Part shown: piece after piece, positions 31,380 to 39,694 of the stretch
Position numbering within the stretch: the first letter of the stretch is position 1
How the letters are laid out: each line of letters starts with the position of its first letter
NCBI RefSeq assembly: GCF_020623625.1
Contig: NC_060203.1
Location: forward strand, 62,001-126,000
Source of the DNA: Saccharomycodes ludwigii
Lineage: Eukaryota; Ascomycota; Saccharomycetes; Saccharomycodales; Saccharomycodaceae
Length of the DNA: 64,000 nt
Direction: 5' to 3'
Made by a program: the position numbers and the translations under genes
Notes under the pieces: generated by a model
Told to the model about the DNA's origin: nothing
Database searches by the model: none
What the model saw: only the letters and a program-made list of their open reading frames with translations

Positions 31380-31391
31380 GCGGCGCTACCA
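31380..31391 (-). other. Primer-binding site for initiator tRNA-Met (young element)
   Basis: Identical TGGTAGCGCCGC in element sense, 2 nt from the 5' LTR and directly abutting the gag ATG region. Confidence 0.9.
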
Positions 31392-31393
31392 GA

Positions 31394-31827
31394 TGTTGTA
31401 AGGTGAAGTGGGCTAAAGATGTTACTTGGTTAGACTCGTTCTAAATCGATCTTTTCTCGTTATTATATTTCTTCTATATATAATATCTAATTACATAAGT
31501 CTAAACTAACTTATACAAACAAGGACAATATATCTACGAAACCCAAAACTCTTTAGTGAGATGTTGGCTTTATATACTCCTGTTTTCGGTTGTCGACACG
31601 ACAACTTTTACAACAATTATGACAGCGCATAGCCTTAGCTTTTCGATGCGTTGTTCTCAACTTCGGTACTGCGGTGTTATAGTAGTATTTGCTTTGCTGG
31701 CATAATCACTACTAAGCGTAACATCCACGTACAAGTCTCTTTACGGATAAATCATAATAACATAGTATCTCACTATTTACGGTTATTAACACGTGATTTA
31801 TCTTGTTATAAGGTTTACCTTATAACA
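31394..31827 (-). repeat. 5' LTR of the young Ty3-like element
   Basis: 434 bp. Its outer end is followed by AAAAA and lies 14 bp upstream of the tRNA-Gln gene, close to the expected Pol III start, the characteristic Ty3 target. Confidence 0.95.
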
Positions 31828-31841
31828 AAAAATGTGTAATC

Positions 31842-31913
31842 GGTTCTATAGTGTAGTGGTTATCACTTTCGGTTTTGATCCGAACAACCCCAGTTCGAGT
31901 CCGGGTAGGACCT
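31842..31913 (+). tRNA. tRNA-Gln (anticodon TTG)
   Basis: A 72-nt cloverleaf. Acceptor stem GGTTCTA/TAGGACC, anticodon stem TTCGG/CCGAA enclosing the loop TTTTGAT with anticodon TTG at positions 34-36, and a T-arm with GTTCGAG (B box). No intron. Almost identical to yeast tRNA-Gln(UUG). A run of nine T (31917-31925) follows as the Pol III terminator. It is the insertion target of the retroelement stack on its 5' side. Confidence 0.97.
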
Positions 31914-31916
31914 TTC

Positions 31917-31925
31917 TTTTTTTTT
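31917..31925 (+). terminator. RNA polymerase III terminator (T-run) of tRNA-Gln
   Basis: T9 four bases after the tRNA 3' end, with a second T-run after a single G. Confidence 0.8.
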
Positions 31926-32062
31926 GTTTTTTTTTTTTCCTTTCGTTTCTTTTCAGAATAAAATAACTTAAATTCCATATAATTTATAAATTTTTTTAGA
32001 AATTTCACTGCATAAACTTTCACTAAACAACTTAAATAAATACACCCTAAACTTTTAAAGGT

Positions 32063-33781
32063 ATGAGTGTATGGAAGACTGCCACAGATGGTAAAAGGCC
32101 ATACTATTATCGTACGGATACTGGTGAAACAACTTGGATTAAACCAGTTGACCTTTATCTTACGGAAGAAGAAAAATTATTGTTAAAACATGGGTGGAGG
32201 ATTTTTACTACAAAAGAGGGGAAAGTCTATTATTCTAATTCGAAAACAAATAAGTCAAGCTGGACCATACCGAATTTAGACATTGCTACTGGTCATACTA
32301 GAATTGAAAAGAAATCACAACCTATTAAAGCAACCCTTGATACAAATCTTCAATTGAAAACAAATATCCAAGAGTTTAAAAATAACTCGAAATTGCTTAA
32401 TTTAGAGAAAAATAAATCAATAGATGAGGCAGAAAGGTTATTTATGGAAATGTTAAAGGAAAATGACGTAGATTCAACATGGTCTTTTAAAAAAATCATT
32501 ACGGATCTGAGTTGTTCAGATCCAAGATATTGGGTCGTTGATGATGATCCATTATGGAAGAAAGCTATTTTTGAAAAGTATCTAAACACTAGAACAGAAG
32601 ACCAACTACTAGAGGAGCACAATGCCATATCAAAATTCAAACCAGCCTTTATTGCAATGTTAGAATCCTACGGAGATAACGATAAGAAAAAAATCAAATA
32701 CTATTCCAGTTGGAGAACTGTGAAAAGATTAATTGCAAATGAGCCAATATATAAACATTCTGTAGTCAGTGAAAAGATTAAAAGGGAAACTTTTAATGAA
32801 TACATAGCAACTTTAAAATCTAACCATGATACAGAAATGGAAAATAAAAGGGAAAGAGCCATTAAAGAATTGACCAATTATTTGAGCAAAATCATCAAAG
32901 ATAAAGGAATATTAGATTGGAAAATATTAGAGTCCCAATATTTGTTTGAAAATAATCAGAGATATTTACAAAACAAAAATTTTTCAAACTTGACTAAACT
33001 TGATGTTTTAACTCTATACCTAAATTTGATTGAAGACGAGAACCATAGCAAATTACAAAAATTAAATGAATTAAAAAAAAAAAACTTTACGCAGGATAGA
33101 GTGGCTAGGGATAATTTTAAAAAGGCACTATCTGAATTAGAAATATACTCAAACACAAGATGGCAAGATATTTATCCATTGATACAAAATGATTACAGAT
33201 TTAAGGATTTGATAGGCAGAGCTGGTTCTTCTCCGCTAGATTTGTTTTTAGATTTGGTGCAGGAAAAGAAAATTGTAATGCAAGGTCTGGCAAACACTGC
33301 AAAACAAATACTTATAACCAGCGATTATAATTGGGATGACACAAACGCTAACGTTAAAGAAGAAATTTTGAGTCTTTTAACTAAAAATAAATCTAAATTA
33401 AAAAACGAGATTCATAATAAGGAACTTAATATAATAACTGATATGATTGTACAAGATCACGAAAGTGAAATGGAACGTGAACTAAGAGAGAAAGAACAAT
33501 TTTACAATAGGGAGTTGAACATTTTTGAAAATTTATTAAAAAGGCTTATGTTACGTTCTCCATCAGAACTTATCGGTAATTGGAATAGAGATAGACAAGA
33601 TATTTTAAGTAAATATCCAGAATACCAAAAGTTGCTAGAATATAAAAAGGGTAACGATGACATGCAAAACATTTATGAAAGGGTAATAAATTTAAAGCTC
33701 GTTGGACAAACTATACCTCCCAAAATTATTGGTGGTAATACTAATAACAGCAAAAAAAGGACATTGTCCCTTGATTATTGA
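32063..33781 (+). CDS. PRP40: U1 snRNP splicing factor Prp40
   Basis: A 572-aa protein (yeast Prp40 583 aa). It has two N-terminal WW domains (W4...W25xxP and W46...W67xxP, with YYYRTDTGETTW and VYYSNSKTNKSSW), then FF domains from about residue 120. The first FF is well conserved (LKENDVDSTWSFKKII.DL, DPRYWVVDDDPLWKK), and the protein ends in the conserved LSLDY. Prp40 bridges the 5' splice site (U1) and branch point complexes during early spliceosome assembly. It begins about 150 bp after tRNA-Gln and corresponds to YKL012W. Confidence 0.97.
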   Translation: MSVWKTATDGKRPYYYRTDTGETTWIKPVDLYLTEEEKLLLKHGWRIFTTKEGKVYYSNSKTNKSSWTIPNLDIATGHTRIEKKSQPIKATLDTNLQLKTNIQEFKNNSKLLNLEKNKSIDEAERLFMEMLKENDVDSTWSFKKIITDLSCSDPRYWVVDDDPLWKKAIFEKYLNTRTEDQLLEEHNAISKFKPAFIAMLESYGDNDKKKIKYYSSWRTVKRLIANEPIYKHSVVSEKIKRETFNEYIATLKSNHDTEMENKRERAIKELTNYLSKIIKDKGILDWKILESQYLFENNQRYLQNKNFSNLTKLDVLTLYLNLIEDENHSKLQKLNELKKKNFTQDRVARDNFKKALSELEIYSNTRWQDIYPLIQNDYRFKDLIGRAGSSPLDLFLDLVQEKKIVMQGLANTAKQILITSDYNWDDTNANVKEEILSLLTKNKSKLKNEIHNKELNIITDMIVQDHESEMERELREKEQFYNRELNIFENLLKRLMLRSPSELIGNWNRDRQDILSKYPEYQKLLEYKKGNDDMQNIYERVINLKLVGQTIPPKIIGGNTNNSKKRTLSLDY

Positions 33782-33789
33782 AATCACAG

Positions 33790-33791
<2 letters not shown>

Positions 33792-33828
<37 letters not shown>
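33792..33828. repeat. Poly(T) tract, about 37 bases
   Basis: Uninterrupted T-run 10 bp after the PRP40 stop codon, read directly. Confidence 0.85.
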
Positions 33829-33854
33829 CCTTTCCCTTCGTTTTAATATTAAGT

Positions 33855-33926
33855 AAAAAAATAAAAATAAAAATAAAAATAAAAATAAAAATAAAAATAA
33901 AAATAAAAATAAAAATAAAAATAAAA
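33855..33926. repeat. TAAAAA hexanucleotide microsatellite
   Basis: About 12 tandem TAAAAA units between the convergent ends of PRP40 and SEC11. The reading frames crossing it are repeat artefacts. Confidence 0.85.
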
Positions 33927-33976
33927 GCTAAAATTAAAATCAGTTTGCAAATACGTACAGTCATATATGAATAACC

Positions 33977-34480
33977 TCAATTATTAAAAAATAATGCTGC
34001 AATTGCCATAAGTCCGTAGAATAAATAGGCATTGTTTTTGTTTTCACTTACCCAAATAGTTACATATCCAACTTGCGGTAAAAATCCTTTAACAGTACCT
34101 AAAATGTCAGTTGACTTTTGTAAATATTTCTTGCCTGGTGCATATAAGGGTATATCGTTGCCGTTATTGTTATCACCTTTCGTTAACAAAAATTGTTCGC
34201 CCTTTCGATTTTTATGTTCTCTTAAAACTCTATGTACAATTGGGATTTGTCTATGTTCTACTTCATAAACAACTATATCGCCTATATTATTATATTTATT
34301 TTTGTTCCATAGAAATAAAACATCGCCTCTATGGAAAGCAGGCTCCATAGATCCTGACAAAACAACAACTATAGGAGATTCAGAGTTTGTGATGATACTC
34401 AACCCTTTCCAAAACATAAAGGCACCGGAAAAGATGAAACATAGGTTTAAAAAATTGGTTAATTCTTTTCTCAAATTCAT
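33977..34480 (-). CDS. SEC11: Signal peptidase complex catalytic subunit Sec11
   Basis: A 167-aa membrane protease, exactly the yeast Sec11 length. It has one N-terminal transmembrane helix (about 14-31) and a type I signal peptidase (S26) catalytic core with Ser44 ([11 protein letters not shown]), His83 (IPIVHRVL), and Asp103/Asp109 (TKGDNN.GND). It cleaves signal peptides on the lumenal face of the ER. A hydrophobic C-terminal segment follows. Located between PRP40 and the YMR090W-like gene. Its S. cerevisiae relative YIR022W neighbours DAL81, supporting an ancestral merged gene order. Confidence 0.98.
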   Translation of the reverse strand: MNLRKELTNFLNLCFIFSGAFMFWKGLSIITNSESPIVVVLSGSMEPAFHRGDVLFLWNKNKYNNIGDIVVYEVEHRQIPIVHRVLREHKNRKGEQFLLTKGDNNNGNDIPLYAPGKKYLQKSTDILGTVKGFLPQVGYVTIWVSENKNNAYLFYGLMAIAALFFNN

Positions 34481-34972
34481 TGTGATTTACTTATGCTACA
34501 GTGATGAACAGTGTATATGAGCTATGTGAATTTTTTTTTTTTTTTTTTTTTTTTTTTGCTTTTTATTATTTACGATCTGAACCAAAAAAAAAAAATTTAA
34601 TAATAAAGTTTTATGAAAAGCCTGGTAAAAATACCAACTTGGATGGAAAAAGAACCCAAAAAAAAAAAAAAAATTCAATATATAAAAACATTCAATGGCT
34701 GAAATATTTTTGTTTGTTTTTCGGATCCTTAATTTCGGATTTTTAAGCGATCGGATTTAACTGATAAATTAGAAAACAACAGTTAACAAAAGTAGACTTT
34801 AACAATTAATTTATACACTTGTTCATTCTTCATGTTCCCTTAACTTTTTAAATTAATCAATTCTATCTTTTTTTTAACCCTTTTTCATTCAATGTCATTG
34901 TTTTTTCTTTTTTTTTTTTTTTTTTAAAAGTAAAATCAGTAAAGAACAAAATAAACAAACAAACTGGAAACA
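34481..34972. other. SEC11-YMR090W-like divergent promoter
   Basis: About 490 bp, AT-rich, with a T-tract (34530-34557), an A-tract (34659-34672) and a T-tract (34908-34925) near the downstream start. The Phe-rich short frames are homopolymer artefacts; nothing else is recognised. Confidence 0.5.
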
Positions 34973-35659
34973 ATGTTAAAAGTCGTAATTGTAGGTGCCA
35001 ATGGCAAAGTTGGTCGTTTACTATTAAACAAAATAATTTCTGCCTCTCCAACTCATTTTGATAAACCATTAGCCATAGTTAGAACAAAAGACCAAGTTGA
35101 TTATTTTACTGAACAATTTCAAGATAAAATCAATGTTTCCTTAACATCAATTGAAGATTCCACGGTTGATGATATCGCTAAAAAAATATCTGGATATGAT
35201 GCAGTAGTTTTCACTGCTGGTGCAGGTGGTAAAGGGGTGGAAAGAATTTTCACTGTTGATTTAGACGGTTGCTGTAAAACAATCGAGGCCTGTGGAAAAG
35301 CAGGGGTGCAGAGATTTATTCTAGTAAGTGCAATTCATGCAGAAGATCGTGAAAAATGGTATCATACTGCGTTGAGGAACTATTATATTGCTAAAAGAGC
35401 CGCAGAACATGAATTGAAATGGTCAAACTTGGATTATACAATATTACAACCTGGATCTTTAGGTTTAGAAAAGGGAACTGGCAAATTATGCCCTGCTATT
35501 GATATTGAATCGAAAAAAGACTCATATTATCAAATCCAAAGGGAAGATTTAGCCACATTTATCGTAGCTAGTTTGTTAAACCCATCAAAAACCATTAGAA
35601 AAACCATTCCTTTGGCCAATGGCGACGAACCAATTTCTGAATTCATTGATAAGTTATAA
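34973..35659 (+). CDS. NAD(P)-binding atypical short-chain dehydrogenase, YMR090W-like
   Basis: A 228-aa Rossmann-fold protein matching yeast YMR090W (227 aa). It has the nucleotide-binding loop VGANGKVGRLL (about 7-17), conserved AVVFTAGAGGKGVERIFTVD, the YYIAKRAAE segment in the position of the SDR Tyr-x3-Lys motif, and NLDYTILQPGSL. Family members resemble NmrA/SDR5-type dinucleotide-binding proteins. The yeast protein is cytoplasmic and its reaction is not established, so no substrate is proposed. Transcribed divergently from SEC11 and convergent with CCE1. Confidence 0.93.
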   Translation: MLKVVIVGANGKVGRLLLNKIISASPTHFDKPLAIVRTKDQVDYFTEQFQDKINVSLTSIEDSTVDDIAKKISGYDAVVFTAGAGGKGVERIFTVDLDGCCKTIEACGKAGVQRFILVSAIHAEDREKWYHTALRNYYIAKRAAEHELKWSNLDYTILQPGSLGLEKGTGKLCPAIDIESKKDSYYQIQREDLATFIVASLLNPSKTIRKTIPLANGDEPISEFIDKL

Positions 35660-35810
35660 TAGTAGTATATACCTATATATTTATATGGATCTAGTAGATA
35701 TATTTACATGGGTTCTGTTTATGTGAGTGATATAGATAGTTTTGTTGAAAAGCAATTCTTTTTTAATATTAGTTTTTAGCCTTTCCAAGCTTTTTTTTTT
35801 TTTTTTTTTT

Positions 35811-37343
35811 TTAACTTGAATTTTCCTTTTTTATTTTTTTGCTTAAAGGAACCATATCTTTGGAATATTCCAAAAAGCAATTGAAATTATCAATTAACAA
35901 TTTTTCTAAATCATCGATTTCCTTTTGTACTAAGAAAGATTTCCCTACAATGGTAATAGCTAGCAAACGGTAAGTCCTGAACCATTGGGACCATGCCAAG
36001 CAATGCAATAAAGAGTCTGCTAAATCATCATCTTTGCGTGTGCCGGCAGTTGGTATATCCAATTTCAATAAATCAAAGAGACTTTTTCTTGCTTTAACAG
36101 CCACGTTTCCAAAGCTTTCCACATCATTATCAAACATTTGGTCTCTTAATTGCTCAGATATATTTAGAAATGGCAAAATTACATCATCAGGTACACTAAA
36201 AGAGACTTTATTTTCTTCTAGTACAGATTTTTTCAAAATATTCCAAACAAAAGTTTTCCTCTTTAATTTAGATGATATTTCCTCCGATTTAAGATCTTCT
36301 TCAGTGGTAAAATGTTTTTGTGCTGGGGATTGATCAACAGATAAGGTGTTACCAGTGCAAATTTTAAGCCAATAATTAACCATTTTTTGAGCATTAGAAC
36401 CATGTACTATACTATTTTTATTTGTATATTCCCAATGGTTAGGAACTGAGATTGTTGGCTTAAATCTATTTTCCAAAGTACTGGTTAAAACATATTCGAA
36501 AACACTATTTCTATAGACGGGCTGTAAAACTTGACTTGAACCTCCTGTTCTTATTCTTTGAGATTCAACAACAATACCTGTATGTGCATATTCACTTTCG
36601 TTTGGAACCAAAAAATCAGCCAAATCATTACAAACGGAAGTTATGATGGATGGATTAAATTTGGGCGCTAATTTTGAATTTCTATATTTTCGAAGTGTTT
36701 TTTCTTTTAATTTTGATTTTCTTTTAGGATTTTTTTTGTCAAGATTATCGAGCAAATTTGCCCCTTCTCCTTCTTCTGTTTTTCCCGAGTGTTGTTCATT
36801 TTCACATAACTCATTATCCTTCACTCCATTTTCAGTGTTTTTTATTTTCTCTAAAACATCTTCAGAATAATACATTGATTCAAACATTTCTCTGCTTAGT
36901 TTTGGATAAAAGTGTTTTCTATACTTGGCAAATAGATCTAGCTTCCCCCACATTGTTAACGTTGGCGGGATTTTTGGATTATTTAAATCGATTTGAATTT
37001 TGGCATATGAGAAGTTGGATAAGCCAATGTCGATGGCAATTATATTAAAAGGATTAGGTGGTAGAATGGGAATTCCGTGTATGGATTTGTCATTACACTT
37101 TGATTTCGCGTTCAATACAATGTTTCTAAAGTGGTTTATTTCATTTTTATCATTAAAGTTGTTGTTTGTCCACTTTTCATACAAAAAACATTGGTTTAGT
37201 GTGTAATCTCTTAATAAAGTTTTGGTAGGTCCTAGATTAGAACCTAATAAAAACGATAGTTTTTTTATAGGCTTTACATTACATTTCTTGCAAAACCTTT
37301 CAATTAAATCAACACTGTTTGTTAATTTTTTTGGAACACCCAT
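35811..37343 (-). CDS. CCE1: Mitochondrial Holliday-junction resolvase Cce1 (Mrs1-related)
   Basis: A 510-aa protein with the Ydc2/Cce1 RNase H-like nuclease fold. The first catalytic Asp is D105 in IIAIDIGLSN; Glu260 lies in GIVVESQRIRTG, and the C-terminal acidic motif is DDDLADSLLHCLAW. Cce1 resolves four-way junctions in mitochondrial DNA. Its S. cerevisiae paralogue Mrs1 is a group I intron splicing factor. The N-terminus is basic and starts with a SAP-like region (GVPKKLTNSVDLI). The protein is longer than yeast Cce1 (353 aa), with a Lys/Glu-rich insertion at about 160-225. Position matches both YKL011C and YIR021W, as expected for the pre-duplication gene. Confidence 0.9.
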   Translation of the reverse strand: MGVPKKLTNSVDLIERFCKKCNVKPIKKLSFLLGSNLGPTKTLLRDYTLNQCFLYEKWTNNNFNDKNEINHFRNIVLNAKSKCNDKSIHGIPILPPNPFNIIAIDIGLSNFSYAKIQIDLNNPKIPPTLTMWGKLDLFAKYRKHFYPKLSREMFESMYYSEDVLEKIKNTENGVKDNELCENEQHSGKTEEGEGANLLDNLDKKNPKRKSKLKEKTLRKYRNSKLAPKFNPSIITSVCNDLADFLVPNESEYAHTGIVVESQRIRTGGSSQVLQPVYRNSVFEYVLTSTLENRFKPTISVPNHWEYTNKNSIVHGSNAQKMVNYWLKICTGNTLSVDQSPAQKHFTTEEDLKSEEISSKLKRKTFVWNILKKSVLEENKVSFSVPDDVILPFLNISEQLRDQMFDNDVESFGNVAVKARKSLFDLLKLDIPTAGTRKDDDLADSLLHCLAWSQWFRTYRLLAITIVGKSFLVQKEIDDLEKLLIDNFNCFLEYSKDMVPLSKKIKKENSS

Positions 37344-37361
37344 CTGACAAAGTGATTTTTG

Positions 37362-37400
<39 letters not shown>

Positions 37401-37810
37401 TTTAAGTGTACTACTTGATCATTTTTGGAGTGGATGGTAGGAATAATAAAGGATAAAAAATCATAGATAAAAAATCATAGAAAAAAAAAGAAAAAAAAAA
37501 AAAGAAAAAAAAAAAAAAGCTTTAAAATTTAGAGCCATTAAGTATATACATGTTTGGACATTTTAAAATATTATATAATAATAAAAGGACAAATAAAAAA
37601 TAAATGTTTTTTTTTTAAATAGTAATTACACCCAAGAATATATGACGCAATTCCTTGTTATAAAATCATTATAATTCATTATACATCGACCATTTTTGTC
37701 TTTCGTTTCCATTCCATATGCAGTTACCTACTTTACTGGCGGGAAAAACATATTACTGAAACGATTGATATATAGCTAAAAGGAATGGCTTTTTTTCAAT
37801 GAAAACGATT
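37344..37810. other. CCE1 upstream region / GDT1 3' flank
   Basis: 467 bp. It includes a T-tract of about 36 bases (37364-37399) 20 bp upstream of the CCE1 ATG, and purine tracts (37480-37518). No gene seen. Confidence 0.55.
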
Positions 37811-38686
37811 CTAAAATCTAAGGAAATGGATTATATAGACAAAACCGAATAAAAAGAAAACACTTGCACCAATTAAAGAAACAGTTTTCATGCTAACCTT
37901 GGAAGCCAATAGGCTGCCACCAATGACAGCTATACTGGAACATAATATGTTTCCAATACAAGCAGCTAATATACAAAGCCAATATTTGTCAGTAAATCCC
38001 ATAATAATAATACTAATTTGAGAACGATCGCCGATTTCACCCAAAAATACCATAACGAAAACTTGTAAAAAAATTGGAGAGAACATGTATGATAAAAACT
38101 TTGTAAATCTTCTGATAACATTATTAAACGAATAAGAACGGGAGCTATTAATACCAGATTTACGTGCATCACCACCCTTCTCTGCGTTATTTAAAGCTTT
38201 GTTTAAATTTTTAACGGACATTTCTTCCTTAACTTCAGCCATGGTTTCTTCAACACCAGTACTACTTGACATTTGTAAAGCTTCCTTTAAGGTTGCATAA
38301 CCAAACAAAAAGAAACATAACGCACCAAGTAAAGTAACTGGTTTTTCTGAAATCAGTGTTGTTATAGAATGACCTAAGATGCCAGACAAAATAGTCATGA
38401 TAACCAAAGAAGATGCAGATCCAAAAAAAACAGTCCATTTCGAGTTACGCATAGCCATTAAAACTGCAATTATAAATGTTTTGTCACCAATTTCAGAGAC
38501 AATAATCATGGAAATGGCCAAAAAAAAAGACTTTACCGGGTTATCTACATATAGATCATCATCGTTGTTTTCAGCAGCAATTGTAATATTAGGCTGACTG
38601 ATGTCTACTATACCATTTGCCAAACACGCTTGTAAGAAGAATGCTAATAATAAGGATGTAACAAACAAAATGTTCTTTTGATGCAT
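37811..38686 (-). CDS. GDT1: Golgi Mn2+/Ca2+ transporter Gdt1 (UPF0016/TMEM165 family)
   Basis: A 291-aa polytopic membrane protein with an N-terminal signal peptide (MHQKNILFVTSLLLAFFLQACLA, split as hydrophobic core 7-21), and two copies of the family motif E-x-G-D-(K/R): SEIGDKTFI (about 64) and GEIGDRSQI (about 215). The two halves, each with about three transmembrane helices, are separated by a charged loop (about 145-200). Yeast Gdt1 exchanges Ca2+/Mn2+ for protons in Golgi membranes and supports glycosylation. Transcribed divergently from SMF1, another manganese transporter, over about 1 kb. Confidence 0.95.
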   Translation of the reverse strand: MHQKNILFVTSLLLAFFLQACLANGIVDISQPNITIAAENNDDDLYVDNPVKSFFLAISMIIVSEIGDKTFIIAVLMAMRNSKWTVFFGSASSLVIMTILSGILGHSITTLISEKPVTLLGALCFFLFGYATLKEALQMSSSTGVEETMAEVKEEMSVKNLNKALNNAEKGGDARKSGINSSRSYSFNNVIRRFTKFLSYMFSPIFLQVFVMVFLGEIGDRSQISIIIMGFTDKYWLCILAACIGNILCSSIAVIGGSLLASKVSMKTVSLIGASVFFLFGFVYIIHFLRF

Positions 38687-39694
38687 TTTTGTTTAGTGAT
38701 TTTTTTTTTTTCTTTTTTTTTTCTTTTTTTTTTTCTTTTTTTTTTTCTTTTTTTTTTTTCTCTTGAAAATATAGAAAATGATACACTTAAGTTATATATA
38801 GTTAAAAATGGACAAACATAACTAATAACTCGGTTCAACTACATGACACTGACGACAAAGAAAAAGAAGCAGGAAAGTTTAAAAACTGGTAATAATAATA
38901 AATGACATTGATGATTTTAAATTATACATTTTGGTGCAATTTTTATAAGGGAAAATCTTTTTTAATTTTATGCTCTGAAAAGGAAGTAGTAGATATTTAA
39001 AGAGTAAGAGATTTCTGCACTTTGTTTCCTATTCATGAAATTCCAAAGATGATTATGAGTAAATACATAAATATTAATTTCTCATTTGGTTTAGTTGATT
39101 GGTGAAGTGGTTAAGCGCAGGAAGGGATTGTTTTTAATAATAAAATGAACTGTCACAATTAGACAGTTAAAATAGGTTGATATAAAACGGAAAAAGAGAA
39201 CGGTAAAACACTCTGTAAATCTAGCAAAAAAGTAAAAAAAAAACACTGAGCAAATTTGCTTAGAGTGAAATGCAAAAGGAAAAGGGAGTATTTTTCTGTA
39301 CGCTGTGTAAAATATAAGAAAAACAAGGGGACAGTTTTGGTATTTATCAGTACATTCAACCAACGCTTGAAATTAAAACAAATACCAAAAAAAAAAAAAA
39401 AAAAAATCTAGTAAAAATAAAATCTAAAAATAGAAATACAAAAATTATTAACTTTTTTCTTTTAAAAACAAACGCTTCGTTTTATAATCCAACTAAAAAA
39501 AGAAAAATAGTTCATTCTTTTTTATATAAATACATTTTGCTTATAATCCAAACACATTTTATTCCAATTTGTTTAAAGCTCTTTCGTTTTTGTCATCGTC
39601 TTCAATTCTTATATCTCTTTACGAATTTTATTTTTTTTTTTTTCTAGAGAAAGAGGAAAAAAGAAAAAAAAAGTCTTGCAAACACTATTAATAC
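38687..39694. other. GDT1-SMF1 divergent intergenic region
   Basis: About 1 kb with no gene. It holds a T-rich tract with periodic C (38700-38761) next to GDT1, a perfect 7-bp inverted repeat AACTGTC/GACAGTT (39148-39168), an A-tract (about 39388-39407) and T/A tracts next to SMF1. Short frames here (for example 39091-39363) have no recognisable domain. Confidence 0.5.

Larger units (their letters stand above)
26547..31827 (-). mobile_element. Ty3/Gypsy (Metaviridae) LTR retrotransposon, young copy
   Basis: A 5.28-kb element transcribed leftward, away from the tRNA gene. It has 434-bp LTRs (26547-26980 and 31394-31827) that appear identical by eye, a primer-binding site (31380-31391), gag (30593-31378), pol (26968-30768) and a polypurine tract GAGAGGGGGGAAGA (26981-26994). 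Target duplication AAAAA flanks it (26542-26546, 31828-31832). Gag and pol overlap, with pol in the +1 frame, consistent with the +1 frameshifting known for Ty3. It looks whole (no break noticed), and matching LTRs imply recent insertion. Confidence 0.95.

Noticed and set aside
33692-33974. Ile/Phe/Lys repeat frames on both strands between PRP40 and SEC11
   Set aside because: Products of the T-tract and TAAAAA microsatellite, not genes.
39091-39125. tRNA A-box-like string (TTGGTGAAGTGGTTAAGCGC) upstream of SMF1
   Set aside because: No matching B box (GGTTCGA-type) or acceptor/anticodon stems follow; not a tRNA gene or recognisable fragment.
39091-39363. 90-codon minus-strand frame between GDT1 and SMF1
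   Set aside because: No recognisable domain or signal, composition of random AT-rich DNA, and it lies in a divergent promoter.
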